Below are positions 42,712 to 54,490 of a DNA stretch of 64,000 bases, piece after piece; position 1 is the first letter of the stretch; the number at the start of each line of letters is the position of its first letter. Below the pieces are notes generated by a model. That model searched no databases, had not been told where the DNA came from, and worked only from the letters and a program-made list of their open reading frames with translations. This DNA is from Chondrus crispus (lineage: Eukaryota > Rhodophyta > Florideophyceae > Gigartinales > Gigartinaceae), in the NCBI RefSeq assembly GCF_000350225.1, contig NW_005178734.1, positions 473,266 to 537,265 of the forward strand. The letters run 5' to 3'. Both the position numbers and the translations under genes were made by a program.

Positions 42712-44249
42712 ATCATGCACCCGCAATCCACCACAACCCTTCTCATACTGCAACTCTACTAATCCAACCCTTTCCATCTCCTTTGCACACCTTTCCGTCC
42801 ACTCGTCGTCTATCTCCCACAAATCTCCAACCAAACACAAAGGTATCCGGTCTTGCTTCTTCATGACGCGCAGACTTCGGTGCATCTTTCGAAACGAAAA
42901 ATCACCAACCGTCTCCCCACTGCTTCCCACATTGGACCCCAGGATATCTAGTGACGTATGCAATGTCCCATCCAACGACAAATATGTGTCCTTTGGACTC
43001 TCCCCGCGAATCGTGTTGCGGCTCTTCATCCTCGAAAGGTACTCCCCCTATGCTTCTGACACTTCTCCCTCCCATCTTTCCCTCATGTACCTCACACTCG
43101 TTCCCGCTACGTTCAGGGCAAGCGGCAATCCGCTACATATTTACAGTATTTCACTCACGGCCTCTTTGCATCTCGTATCATCCACTTCCTCTCGATTCGC
43201 CGCACTCGCGTGCACAAGCATGTCAACTGCTTCTTTCCCTACCCTCTCCCTCGGCTCGAAAGCAACCCGCTCCCCAATCTGATACAGCTCCCTATCCCCG
43301 CAGTGTCAGCTAGAACAGACAACTTCTGAAGGATATTCGTGTCTATATCATTTACCATCCACACATCATCAATGATGAACAGACACACATGACTGCAAAA
43401 CCACGCTTGTACCTTTGCCAACACCCTTCCAAACTCGCTCTGCTCTCGCATTTCCGCAGCCGTCTGGTTTCCACCGGACGCTTCCACAATCAGACACAGT
43501 TCTTCAATCAGCCGTCCCACGTTTCCGTCTTTCCCCAACGACATGAAGTACATTCCTCCCGAAAACCCCGCCCTAATCTCAACATCGTGCGCGATCGCTC
43601 AGAGAGCGCATGTCTTCCCGACTCCGCCCTGTACCACTGCTGTCGCACCCACTTGCTTGTTCCTACCTCTCAGTAGCACAGCCGCTTTTAGACGCGACTC
43701 ACACGTGTTCGGTAATCCATTGCTCCCCCGAGAATCAAGCTTCACGTATATCGACGCAGCATTATGTTCTGCTCTTTTTGACGGCCTGAACATATCACCC
43801 GTGCCTCGCCTGATCGACTCGACGGCCACACGAGTCGCGTGAGTATCGATGCCCGTGCTTGCTTGTAGAATACGATCGTGAAGGCGGCACGCTTCTTGCT
43901 TGCGCTTCTCTAGGACTTCTCTATCTCCCACTCCGGAGGCGTACGCACCGAGTCTCGCTTTTGGGTCGTCCAACTCTGTATGCAGCTCTTCGAGGGACTT
44001 CAATATGAAACTTGAGATGTCCTCGATTTAACGTTGGAGCAAGCCCGTGTGCTGCGACGACGTTCCATGGATCGGACTGTCTTTCACCTCCGTGATGTCT
44101 GCCTGCAAGGTGGTGTAGGCGGTGAGCATTTCGGTAGAGAGCGTTTTGTTTTCCTTGTAGGCTTTGTGTCGTTCGATGAGACTTGCGATGAGGCAGACGG
44201 CTTGCTCAGCCAGGCCGGTGAAGCCCAAGATACTGTACGGATCAGCCAT
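42712..44249 (-). pseudogene. NB-ARC gene, decayed, right copy
   Basis: Mirror of 37699-39241, with its ATG at 44249. It has the same P-loop QGGVGKT (near 43,615), DDVW (near 43,370), GLPLAL-like and RVHDL motifs, and the same internal stops at 44028-44030 and 43599-43601. A few substitutions distinguish it from the left copy (for example Arg to Cys near residue 18). Shared nonsense codons show that both descend from an already broken gene, or have been homogenised by conversion. Confidence 0.82.
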
Positions 44250-45160
44250 GGTGTTTGGGAATGGGGAGAGTTGTTCGGATTTGAATAGGCGGCGGTGGCA
44301 AAGCGACGCTTGCTCTTCTCTCTATCTCTCTCCGAATCTCTTCTCTCTTGTCTATGCTTCTCGTTGTTTGTCGTCCTTGGTCCTCTCGCAGAGGGGGCGG
44401 GAAAGGTATGCTTGTTGTGGTGCAAGATCGATGACTCGGTTTACTGATGCCTATTGCCTGTCTAAGGGAAGGATAGGGATCTGTGTTACGGCGGCGAGTG
44501 CGGTGATCTAATTGTACTGTCATGCGTGTGCTACGTGTGCACGTATGGCTCTCATGACACTTGTACGCTTGGCGTTGCGAATAAAGACAGTGCATGTGGG
44601 AAGCTACGTGTAGAATTTGGATAATGTTTCTTACGTAGAGGCGGGGTGCTGGAGACGTCGGACAAAAACCTCAATATTAAAAGGAAAAAGTACTTGTAAT
44701 TGTCGAGCAATCACCATTTTTTATGTTTTGCGACGGGGACACTCTCGGCCTGTCGGCCACTAGGACTTGGCGAAAACAACCACGGACACAGAAGAGGAGT
44801 GAGATTGAAGCGCGCGGACACTTTTGCACCTCAACCGAGCACTAAGATCGGACATCCAAGCAAATAAATAAAAAATAGAAAAGTCCGCCTATTTTGTATT
44901 TTTGGGTTGTTGTACACTTATACGTAGAAAGCCGTAAGCAATCGATTGAGATATTTTTTCTTTAATTTCAACCACGTCGTTCTGATATACGGCGCACTAT
45001 CTGGCGCCGTTACGCGCGGCGGTGCTCCTTGGCCCGTGTCGGAGATATTTTTCAAAATATTTTGCATGTCCGATTTTTTTGTCACTGTCCGACAACACCA
45101 GCAACCCCCCTTTACAGTACCCTTTTATTTTGGAATTTTTCTTGCGTACAGTAATAATTC
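44250..45160. other. Palindrome arm segment without a gene (right)
   Basis: Mirror of 36,786-37,698. No supported ORF. Confidence 0.6.
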
Positions 45161-47580
45161 TCAAAAAAAGAGACTAAAGTTTCTTGTTCCGTGATGAATC
45201 GTAATCCTCATGGGGTTGTCTTTACTCGTTGTCGCCGTCGCTCCTATTAAATACTGTTGTGGACAGACTGTGATATAGACAGTCTGTCCTTGCGGTCCGT
45301 CATTCCGCTCCGGTTATTTTTTAGAGAATTACACTAACCAGACTCTCTTGCCATTGTCCTCTCTTCCGCAAATTGTGAAGCTAAGATTGAATATCTCCGC
45401 ATGCTGCACTTCTGAAGAGGTGACTAGTGCTGAAGCAAAATAATCACTCTCAAGATCGCGCCACCAAAAACAGTACAACACAATACCGCCGTAGCGTGGT
45501 GTGTATGTGCTGCAGTAATACTATAGCGTTATTGCATCAATCTCAAGCTACCAGGACTGCTTTGTCCATTTCCATAAAACGTCACTCGGGTCGTTGTTAA
45601 CAACAATCCACCGATGTATATCCACGTTTCTGAAGATCAAGAAACGTACATGCTCAGCCTCATTGTAGGCCGGGGCCGGCCCCGCCCCTGCCACCGCCAG
45701 TGCGAGTTATGGATGCTATTTCATTAGAAATGTTACGATACACTGGAATAAAAACTACAAGAAGCATGACTTCCGACAAGGACAATACTTCCGTTTCATA
45801 AATGTGAAGAGAAGTCAGGTGGGATATGACTTGTGCCATCCCGTCTACTCCAACGAATTTGCTACACTTCGCTAACTTCTACCCTAAGACAACACATCAG
45901 AGACCGATTAAACAATGAAAATGAACAAAGACTGGAGCACTTCTCGTTTACTGTACGATTGGAAGGGCGTCAAAGAGTAGGCTAGCCATTAATGCGGAGA
46001 AAACAACTCGCCAGAGCGAAGCGGTAGTCTTCTCAATGCACATCCCAGTTCCGTCACAACACACACAACTCGCATTACTGTCGTAGGTAGCAGCAGCAGG
46101 CACCTGACGTGCCTCCCGTGCTGCAGGAATAGACACGGCAGCTGCTTAATCTGACATCGCACTCGGCGAGGGCGGTATAAACGTTGGTGTGGCAGACACA
46201 CGGGCAGGTTGCAGCGGTCTGGACAAACATGACAGCGAAGAGAGCGAAGAGAGCGAAGATAGACATGAAGCTGCGAGACATTTTGGAGTTTGTTGAAAAT
46301 TCGAGAGAGTGTCTTTGCTTTGTTTGTTGCTGAAGGTTGTTGAAAGCTGTGGGTTTGTGCGGTCGAAATCTGTTGCACACCGACCTATGCTTAAGTACTG
46401 ATGAGAGTTCACAGGTGTAATAACTACAAATGCAGGAGCGTGCTGATGGTGCGCCTACATGCGCTTGCTAAGAGCCCCCCTACTCAAAAACAGGACTCCC
46501 ATGCCTTTGCAAAGAGCACGCAGGGTTACAGCCATGTCCTTACCGACTAACAACAGCGCATTATGTCAGGAATAAGAATAATCGAGAGGTTCCAGTTTGT
46601 TGAAGCTGCGCTTTTTGATCCGCTGGGAGGGCCAAGGTGACTTGTTACCTCCTTTTGGATAGCAATTCGGCAGCAATCGGGTGAAAGAAACCTAGCGAGA
46701 TTTTTTTTTGCCACACCATTCGGCAACAATGACCTGTTGGACGATTACTGATAAGAGTTCACAGGTGCAATAACTACAAATGCAGGAGTCTGCATATGGC
46801 GTACCTACACGCGCTTGCTAAGAGCCCCCTAACTCAAAAACAGGACTCCCATGCCTTTGCAAAGAGCACGCAGGGTTACAGCCATGTCTTTACCGACCAC
46901 CAACAGCGCATGATATCAGGAATAAGAATGATCGAGAGATTCCAGTTTGTTGAAGCTGCGGTTTTCGATCCGCTGGGCGTTCTTTCCAATTGAAAAGCGT
47001 CCTCCTCCTCTTCCACGGTACATGCATGCGAGTTGGGGTTGTTTGAATAGAGCACTCATCAGGCGAATTCCCCACATATATTATGGCCATGCTATCAATG
47101 CAGCGATGCCCTCAGGCGAGGTTCATTCAATCCCACAAAAACAGCTAGAATCGCAAGCAATCTAATAGAGATAGTCTCCAACCGAGCTCGACCAAGCCCT
47201 TGTTGATGGTGAACCGCACTCTATATTTTCTCCCTACATTGCCATAGGCAGACACGGCGCTGCTTGATATATGTAATCTGGAAATTGCGAATGTCCGACG
47301 ACCGTTCACAAGTTATTTTGGTGGTATGCCAGAAGAGAAAAGGCATAGTCGTCTTCTCTCTTCTTACACAATTAAAGAATAATCTCGAACAGCTGTGAGG
47401 AGACTTGTATATGCATTTGCCACGAGAAAAGGTTCGGTAGCGTTCACATACAGTACATTGTCGACTCCAGCACTACTGTACTGTATACAGTTTGTACACG
47501 TGTACCAATAACGACGTAACTGCGGACTCTTCCAAGCGGTACTGCTGAACATGACACGTATATATTGCTCATACTGAACA
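45160..47580 (-). repeat. Cys-rich-peptide repeat, copy C
   Basis: The least interrupted copy of the repeat, with the empty copia target GAGGTGACTAGTGC near 45,417. It contains the peptide gene at 46075-46281. About 350 bp beside the gene are duplicated in tandem (46,395-46,545 resembles 46,755-46,915). Confidence 0.85.
46075..46281 (-). CDS. Small secreted Cys-rich peptide, copy C (68 aa)
   Basis: Same signal peptide and nine-cysteine spacing as the other copies, but one codon is deleted near the cleavage site (QTAAT against QTEAAT), several residues between cysteines differ (NVYT, CDVRL, VYSC) and the stop has changed, so three residues (LRQ) are added. All cysteines are kept. It is the most diverged of the four. 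Divergent from copy D and convergent with copy B. Confidence 0.75.
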   Translation of the reverse strand: MSRSFMSIFALFALFAVMFVQTAATCPCVCHTNVYTALAECDVRLSSCRVYSCSTGGTSGACCCYLRQ

Positions 47581-49030
47581 TATCGACACCAATGGTGGTG
47601 GATGGTGGTGAAGATGCTCGCTCATTCTCTCATCCTATCATCCCGGACTTAGGAACGGGCCTGACACACAACACAACATCACAACAAGAGAAGAGTGTTG
47701 TTGCACACTGACAAACCGATTGATACTCACACTTTTTCAATTAACATCGCGCAGCCGCACTGTGTTGAAATCGTCCAACAGGTCATTATTGCCGAATGGT
47801 GTGGCAAAAAAAAATCTCGCTAGGTTTCTTTCACCCGATTGCTGCCGAATTGCTATCCAAAAGGAGGTAACAAGTCACCTTGGCCCTCCCAGCGGATCAA
47901 AAAGCGCAGCTTCAACAAACTGGAACCTCTCGATCATTCTTATTCCTGATATCATGCGCTGTTGGTGGTCGGTAAAGACATGGCTGTAACCCTGCGTGCT
48001 CTTTGCAAAGGCATTAGAGTCCTGTTTTTGAGTTAGGGGGCTCTTAGCAAGCGCGTGTAGGTACGCCATATGCAGACTCCTGCATTTGTAGTTATTGCAC
48101 CTGTGAACTATCATCAGTAATTAAGCATAGGTCGGTGTGCGACAGATTTCGACCGCACAAACCCACAACCTTCAACAACCTTCAGCAACAAACAAAGCAA
48201 AGACACTCTCTCGAATTTTCAACAAACTCCAAAATGTCTCGCAGCTTCATGTCTATCTTCGCTCTCTTCGCTCTCTTCGCTGTCATGTTTGTCCAGACCG
48301 AAGCTGCAACCTGCCCGTGTGTCTGCCGCACCAACGTTTATACCGCCCTCGCCGAGTGCGGTCGCAGATTGAGCAGCTGCCGTGTCTATACCTGCAGCAC
48401 GGGAGGCACGTCAGGTGCCTGCTGCTGCTACTAACAACAGTAATGCGAGTTGTGTGTGTTGTGACGGAACTGGGATGTGCATTGAGAAGACTACCGCTTC
48501 GCTCTGGCGAGTTGTTTTCTCCGCATTAATGGCTAGCCTACTCTTTGACGCCCTTCCAATCGTACAGTAAACGAGAAGTGCTCCAGTCTTTGTTCATTTT
48601 CATTGTTTAATCGGTCTCTGATGTGTTGTCTTAGGGTAGAAGTTAGCGAAGTGTAGCAAATTCGTTGGAGTAGACGGGATGGCACAAGTCATATCCCACC
48701 TGACTTCTCTTCACATTTATGAAACGGAAGTATTGTCCTTGTCGGAAGTCATGCTTCTTGTAGTTTTTATTCCAGTGTATCGTAACATTTCTAATGAAAT
48801 AGCATCCATAACTCGCACTGGCGGTGGCAGGGGCGGGGCCGGCCCCGGCCTACAATGAGGCTGAGCATGTACGTTTCTTGATCTTCAGAAACGTGGATAT
48901 ACATCGGTGGATTGTTGTTAACAACGACCCCAGAGAAGTTGTGTGGAAATAGACAAAACAGTCCTGGTACCTTGAGGTTGATGCAATAACGCTATAGTAT
49001 TACTGCAGCACATACACACCACGCTACGGC
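47581..49030 (+). repeat. Cys-rich-peptide repeat, copy D
   Basis: Inverted relative to copy C. It contains the peptide gene at 48234-48434 and breaks off at about 49,030 inside the phrase CACGCTACGG, where sequence not found in the other copies begins. Confidence 0.85.
48234..48434 (+). CDS. Small secreted Cys-rich peptide, copy D (66 aa)
   Basis: 66 codons from the ATG at 48234 with the shared signal peptide and the full nine-cysteine pattern. It differs from A and B only at two neighbouring residues (NVYT for NVDS) and is intermediate between them and copy C. The 5' flank and CCAAAATGTC start context match the other copies. Function unknown. Confidence 0.78.
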   Translation: MSRSFMSIFALFALFAVMFVQTEAATCPCVCRTNVYTALAECGRRLSSCRVYTCSTGGTSGACCCY

Positions 49031-49265
49031 AATGGGGAGTTAGGGAAAGGGGGTAGCAAATTAGCAGTGGTAACGTCGACGAGAACTGAAGTCTTTTAAC
49101 AATCTGGCGTTCATAAACCGGAGAAAAATATGTCTCCTCTCTAGGGGGTGTTCTATCTACGTTAGCTTAATTGCACTTTCGCAATTACGTGTCAACAACG
49201 GAATTTCATGTCAGCTAAGCATGCGACTATGATAATCCACACACAGTGGATTCGGATATGAATCT
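49031..49265. other. Junction region next to an old copia fragment
   Basis: No gene. It probably contains the 3' end or LTR of the degraded minus-strand copia to its right. A CT-rich run followed by T10 (49,275-49,298), purine-rich on the minus strand, could be that element's polypurine tract. Confidence 0.4.
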
Positions 49266-49299
49266 TCAATACTTCTCTCTCTCTCTTTTTTTTTTGTCA

Positions 49300-50731
49300 A
49301 CCCGTAAACTGAACAGTATCTCGGAACCTTGAGTCTTCGAGAGATATAGCAATTTCTCCAGAGAAGAGAGTAAGTTGCAGAGCTTGACCGAGAGGGCTGT
49401 TCGCCTTGGTTTGAGGATTGCAAGATTGACTTTCCCAGGGATCCAAAAAATTCGATTCACTTTGAATGTTTCCATCTCATATCTGATCACACTGACATCA
49501 GCTCGAATGGATCTATCAACGGAGTTTCGGCATGCCGAGAGAGTGTTAAATAAATCTTTGGAGTCCACAGCAAGTAAGAGATCAATATGTCTCCCGAAAA
49601 GAACTTGATAAGCCTTAACTAGAACCTTGGCTTCATCAATTGCTTCACTAGCAGCGAGTATCTCAGCTGCTCCGATGGATTTAACTGGTCATTCGGATTT
49701 GTGAGAAGACCATGACAGGGTGTGAAAGATCGAGCCCATCCTAAAACCACCAACCAGATGTCCGGCAACAAATTCAAGCTGGCCAGGATCAGCTGAACGA
49801 CTCGCGTCCGAAAATATCAAAACAGGAAGTCTGTACCGTTTTTCATCTTTCGGTCTCTTGAATGTGACAGTGCTCCCAAGTGTTTTGAGCAACCTGATGT
49901 TGTTAACCTGTGATCTAAGATCATGAACAGATGCAGAGGGGAGTTTTTATTGTAACGTACTTGCATAGAATGCACAGAATGGAGATGCAGCTATGCCGAG
50001 CCATCCGATAGAATTGTGAACGGATCAAAAATAATGCATTTCAACAGCATTGAGTAATATCTCAATCTGGTTTCTTCTTTAACGATCAGCAGTGTATACA
50101 TCCAACTTGCTCAGTTTTTTGTCTGCTTGTACAGTGATCGAATAGTCAGTATCTTGAGTGATCTGCAATCCATCAAACAGAAATGTTCCCGGACCGTACA
50201 CCACAGTCCTGAGCTTGTAATTAGATTCAACCTTATGTATAACTTCAGAAACATCTTTCTTCGAGCCAGCAAACTGTATATCATCAACAATCTTAACAGA
50301 TAGGGTCACTAGGGAGCCACTTGAACCTTTGATATAGAAAAGTTGCGGAACATATATCAGCTGATTGAAACCACATGAAGTTAAAAAGAATCAATATGAG
50401 CTTGCCATTTCGCATTATTAACTAGACCATAATCAGCCGTCATGAGTGACCAATAATATTCCATATCAGCAGGTTCTCTGAAGGGACAACGTAAACATCT
50501 CTCTCGGCTTTGCGTGTTTGTCAGAAAGCACTTGTGAAGCCGACTTTTGCCAGACACCACTTAAATACTGATGTCAGGGAAAGAAGGATACAGATATCGA
50601 CAGAACGACAAGCTGTTGAGTCGTTTTTTAACTTGTCCTTGTCAATATCCTTGTTCCCATGTCGTGCTATTCGTGCTTTCATGTTCAGAGAGCCGTCATC
50701 ATTTTTCTTCACTTTGTATATAACATGGCTT
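49300..50731 (-). pseudogene. pol: Old copia RT/RNase H fragment
   Basis: Read on the minus strand from right to left: KARIARHGNKD near 50,670, KIVDDIQFAG (the catalytic VDD box) near 50,295, FLFDGLQITQ near 50,180 and an RNase H part with IFSDASRS near 49,810 and LLLAVDSKDLF near 49,575. The frame is broken in several places. The RT start lies on the other side of the young copia element, at 56,587-56,700 (YPLINAYGKEEE... near 56,670), so this copy was the insertion target. Confidence 0.85.
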
Positions 50732-50736
50732 ATTAT

Positions 50737-51218
50737 TGATCCAGTATCGCAGGGGTGCTGGAAGGGAGCTCGCGGTAGACTAACAGCCTGCACTTCCACG
50801 CCGGTGGGGCAGATCAGCGTCAATTGCGAGCGGGAAGTCCTTCCGGTCTGGAAGGGCGCTGGAAGCTAAGCTTCCAGTTTGAAATCTTTACTGTCGGTTG
50901 TATCTGCGTTTTTTCTGTAGTGTCTGTTGTGCCTCCTCTCTGGTGGAGCTACAATTCTATTATTAAGTACGGGTCTGAGTGTAAGGTTTGTGCTCATGGT
51001 GAGGGGAGTCCTCCTTACATTATGCAGTAGTCACCTGTCCCGTTCTGATGCAATCCGGAGTTGCACGTCTTTCTTGGTTTCTTGCTACAATGGTGACTAC
51101 CTCCTCTCCTGCAGTATTACCTCATCTTTCTTGATTCCGCAGGTACAGTAACTACCTCTCTCTTACAGTATTACCTCATCTTTCTTGATTCCGCATAAAT
51201 GATTCAGATATCTTAACA
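50737..51218 (-). repeat. Young copia 3' LTR with 54-bp duplication
   Basis: On the plus strand it begins TGATCCAG and ends CTTAACA. A 54-bp segment ending TTTCTTGATTCCGCA occurs twice in tandem (about 51,090-51,197), and only once in the other LTR. Confidence 0.93.
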
Positions 51219-51245
51219 CTTCCCCTCCCCCCTTTTTTTAAGGAA

Positions 51246-54200
51246 TCAACTTGTTATCCTCGTCGAGCTCACTACGTGTTGCTCAATGGGATGATTGATT
51301 TTGTTGGTTTGAAGTAATGTCGTAAGGGCACTGTTTGCACCTATTTTGGTAAGGGCATCCGCGGGATTGTGTATACTCTTGATGAGACCGATGTTTGAAA
51401 TAATCATTGCGTCGTATGCCTCTCTTGTAGATGCAATATCTGCCATGATCCGCTTTTCAGTTGTGTACTTCTTTCTCGTGAGAACATCGAAAAGTATTTT
51501 CGAATCTGTCAACATGAGCAATGGTAATGGTCTCCCCATGATTCTTTGTAAGTCATGCCTGATAATGAAGGAATTGTCAAATCCATCCGCGAAAGCCAGA
51601 GCTTCAGCTGCCATGCTCGATCTTGCAACACGCTTGGACTTGTGAGAGGAATAGTGTATAATACAGCAGTGGTTGAACTTGTCTGCTAAAAGTATTATGA
51701 AACCCAGCTGACTACTGTAGTCATGATTGTTTTGAAAGGAGGAGTCGGTGTACGTCACAATGAAGAGTGAGTTAAAGTCAAGCTTGGTGTATGAGAGCTT
51801 AATGTGTGGCGTTTTGTGAAGGTGTGCTACAATTTTGTTAATTAAAATGCGAGATTCCTTAGAGAAAAGACTTTCCGTTACCTAGGTCGCCATGGAAACC
51901 GCACAAGCAATATCAGGACGTGAGTGAACCATCCACAAAAGTTTGGCTCTCAAGGATGTGTACTGAGCAAATCCATCGTCCATTGATAGCTTCCTCAGAC
52001 GAGAAATATACTTGTTTTGAGATAAGCAGCGTTTGTCTCCTTCTTCTGATAGTGCGACGCCGGTGAAGGTCAGCGGTGGTGTTTGTATTTCTTTTGTATC
52101 AAAAAGTTTTGCGGTGGTAGCTGTGGATTGCTTTTTGAATTCGGCATTCCCGGCCCGGAGAAAATCATCAACATAATTTCCCGATAGACCAACAAGTCGA
52201 TTTCCAATTCTCTTAAAAATAGGGAAAGGTCTCCATCGGTGGCTTCCATTTTGAGATCTTGTGTGTGATGGTCTTTGCTCGTTTCTCCCCAGTAGTCTCC
52301 TGATTCTGTTAGCCCATACAAGGGCTTAATTACTTGTACTAACTCATTTGAGGACAACTGCAAAATGTCCGGCTTTATAAAAATCTTGCGTTGTAAATTC
52401 TCTGCAGCTTGTAGGTAGGCTTGGTTGACATCCGAGGACCATAGGTTGAACCCAAACATTGCGGCAAGAGCAACCAATATTCGAACTGAGTGATGGCGTA
52501 GTGCCGTTGAGTTGTGAACCAGGAAGGGCTTTTCGCGATCGCGGTGGCCACCAAGAACGAAGCGGGCTTTTAGAAGCTCGGTACCGTTATCTCCGTGCTT
52601 GATGCCAAGGATAAAACGAGTAGGAATTATATTTGGTCTTTCGCCTGCCTCTTCTCGCAGAACAATTTTAAACGTTCCTTTCTCGATGAGCCCCGTGAGT
52701 TCCTTCAACTTTGCTTCTTCAAATTTTCCGCTTCTCGGATCGCGTGGGCTGATGACCTCTGTATACAAAATGCCGCTTCCTCGAACAGCGTCTCTCACTA
52801 AAAATGTTGGAACGTATCTATCGGTTTCTGTTATCACCCTTGCACTGCGTCTCAGCTCGTGATCCGAATTAATTTGAGAAAGCTGCCTGTGTTTCGCGTG
52901 AGGTTGGGAGGATTCGGTATTGGTATCTGTTATGGCATGCTTAATTTGGGAAATGTTAAACTGCTGGTGCAAATGCTTCGAGACTTCCAGTATCACAGAC
53001 TTGTCGTGATGCACTTTAGATATTCTAAATGGTCCTTCCCATTTCCGCTTTCGTTCCCGGTAGACATAAACCATCTCTTCGGGGTGAAATTTATGCTTTG
53101 CTGAGGGTGGTATTTTCTTTCGGATAGCCAAGTCGATGCGATTTTTTGTGATGATTGTTTCGAATTCTTTCCGAGCCAGGGCAAGAGCATTCATTTTTTC
53201 TTTGTAGGTTGGGTGAGATTTAAGGGATGATTTGTCAGAATGATCTCTAGGAAGCCTTGGTAATGTCCCAAAAAGCAAAAGTGAGGGGACCAATCCACTT
53301 GGGCCTGCTGTATCATTAATTGCCTTCACTGCCAGAGATAGACATAGTGGTGCTGAGAAATTCGGATTCGACATAGAAACCTTGTGGTAAATGCGTCTAA
53401 GAAGAGCATGATACGTTTCGCCGCTCCCCAGGGAGTTATGTGACTCCACTCCTGTGTGACGCAGTGTAATCTCTGCCTCCTCGCATTGCCTTTGCCAGTG
53501 TTCAGATTTACAGAACGCGGTTCCCTGATCGGTCAACATTTTTAGAGGATAGCCTGTGTAAACAGTAACCCAACAATACAAGAAAGTGTTCCAAATGGCT
53601 TCCGATGACTGGGACGGTAAAAATCGAGCAGCAGAAAAATTTGTATCTCTGTCCACGACGTGTAGTACCGGTTTCCCTTTCAGGAACATCAAGTCCAGTC
53701 TCACTTCTCTGTTAAAAATTATTTCGGTTGGCATTCGCACTTTGAAAGTCACAGGCCTACACGAGTATGTCTCACAGACATGACATGCCTTGCGGATGTC
53801 TTCCAAAATTGCTTTGGTATTTTTACAGAGCTTCTCATGAGACGCCCGACGAAGCAGATTGAGTAATTTTCCGGTGGAGGGGTGCATGAATTGATGATGC
53901 AATTTCCGGAGAGTCTCTGCTGAGTAGTGTATGGACTCGGTTTTATCCCATTCGATATATATGTGCGCGTTTTTTCTTACACAGTCCATGAGCCATCCGT
54001 CGTAGACAGACTGCAATTTGTTTTGCACAGTTAATATGTTCCATCCGAGATAATCTAGAACATCCAGGCCAATCAAAAATGGGATACTTGGCTTAACCAC
54101 GTGCGTTTTAACTTGTACTGGTCCATGGGGAGTTGTAATGATTAAGAATACAACTCCTAGAGAGGGCGATACGTGATCTCCGAAAATAAAGTTTGCTGGT

Positions 54201-54490
54201 TCTCGCCAAGGTTTGAGGGTGACGCCATATTTCTTCTCATAAAGGAGCAGCTGAGAGAGACCTACAACGGTACGATATGCTCCAGTATCTAGACATGCGC
54301 CTTCAAACTGCTGTACTGTAGTGTTCCTGAGAGTTAGGGCGTAAACATTCTGTGTAGAAACTCGACAGCCCTTTACGGGATCTCCAATTACTGGAAACTT
54401 GTCTGGTTCCTTTGGCCGTTTGACGCCAGACAGAAGGCCATGTTTTATGATCTGTCTGGCACCTGAAAATTCGCCTGAGCCAATTCGTCC
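51246..54490 (-). pseudogene. pol: Copia pol: PR-IN-RT-RH, two lesions
   Basis: The frame is open from about 54,490 leftward, overlapping the end of gag in the -1 frame. It has protease CLDTGAYRT near 54,285; integrase HHQFMH...CHVCE (about 53,900-53,790), the DDE core with LDLMFL, LTDQGTAF and GSGETYH (53,700-53,410); then a GPY/F-like KWEGPFRIS near 53,025 and RT with SSDVNQAYLQA and KPLYGLTES (52,435-52,300). A one-base loss in a T run (A run 52215-52219 on the plus strand) shifts the frame just before NYVDDFL near 52,170. A TAG lies at 51882-51884. RNase H with YTDSS follows, ending at 51,246. Given the young LTRs, these lesions are recent or are sequence errors. Confidence 0.85.

Larger units (their letters stand above)
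41683..46618 (-). repeat. Right arm of large palindrome
   Basis: Reverse complement of 35328-40275. It holds the second NB-ARC pseudogene, its inverted fragment and peptide gene C. The same nonsense codons as in the left arm are present. Confidence 0.93.
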
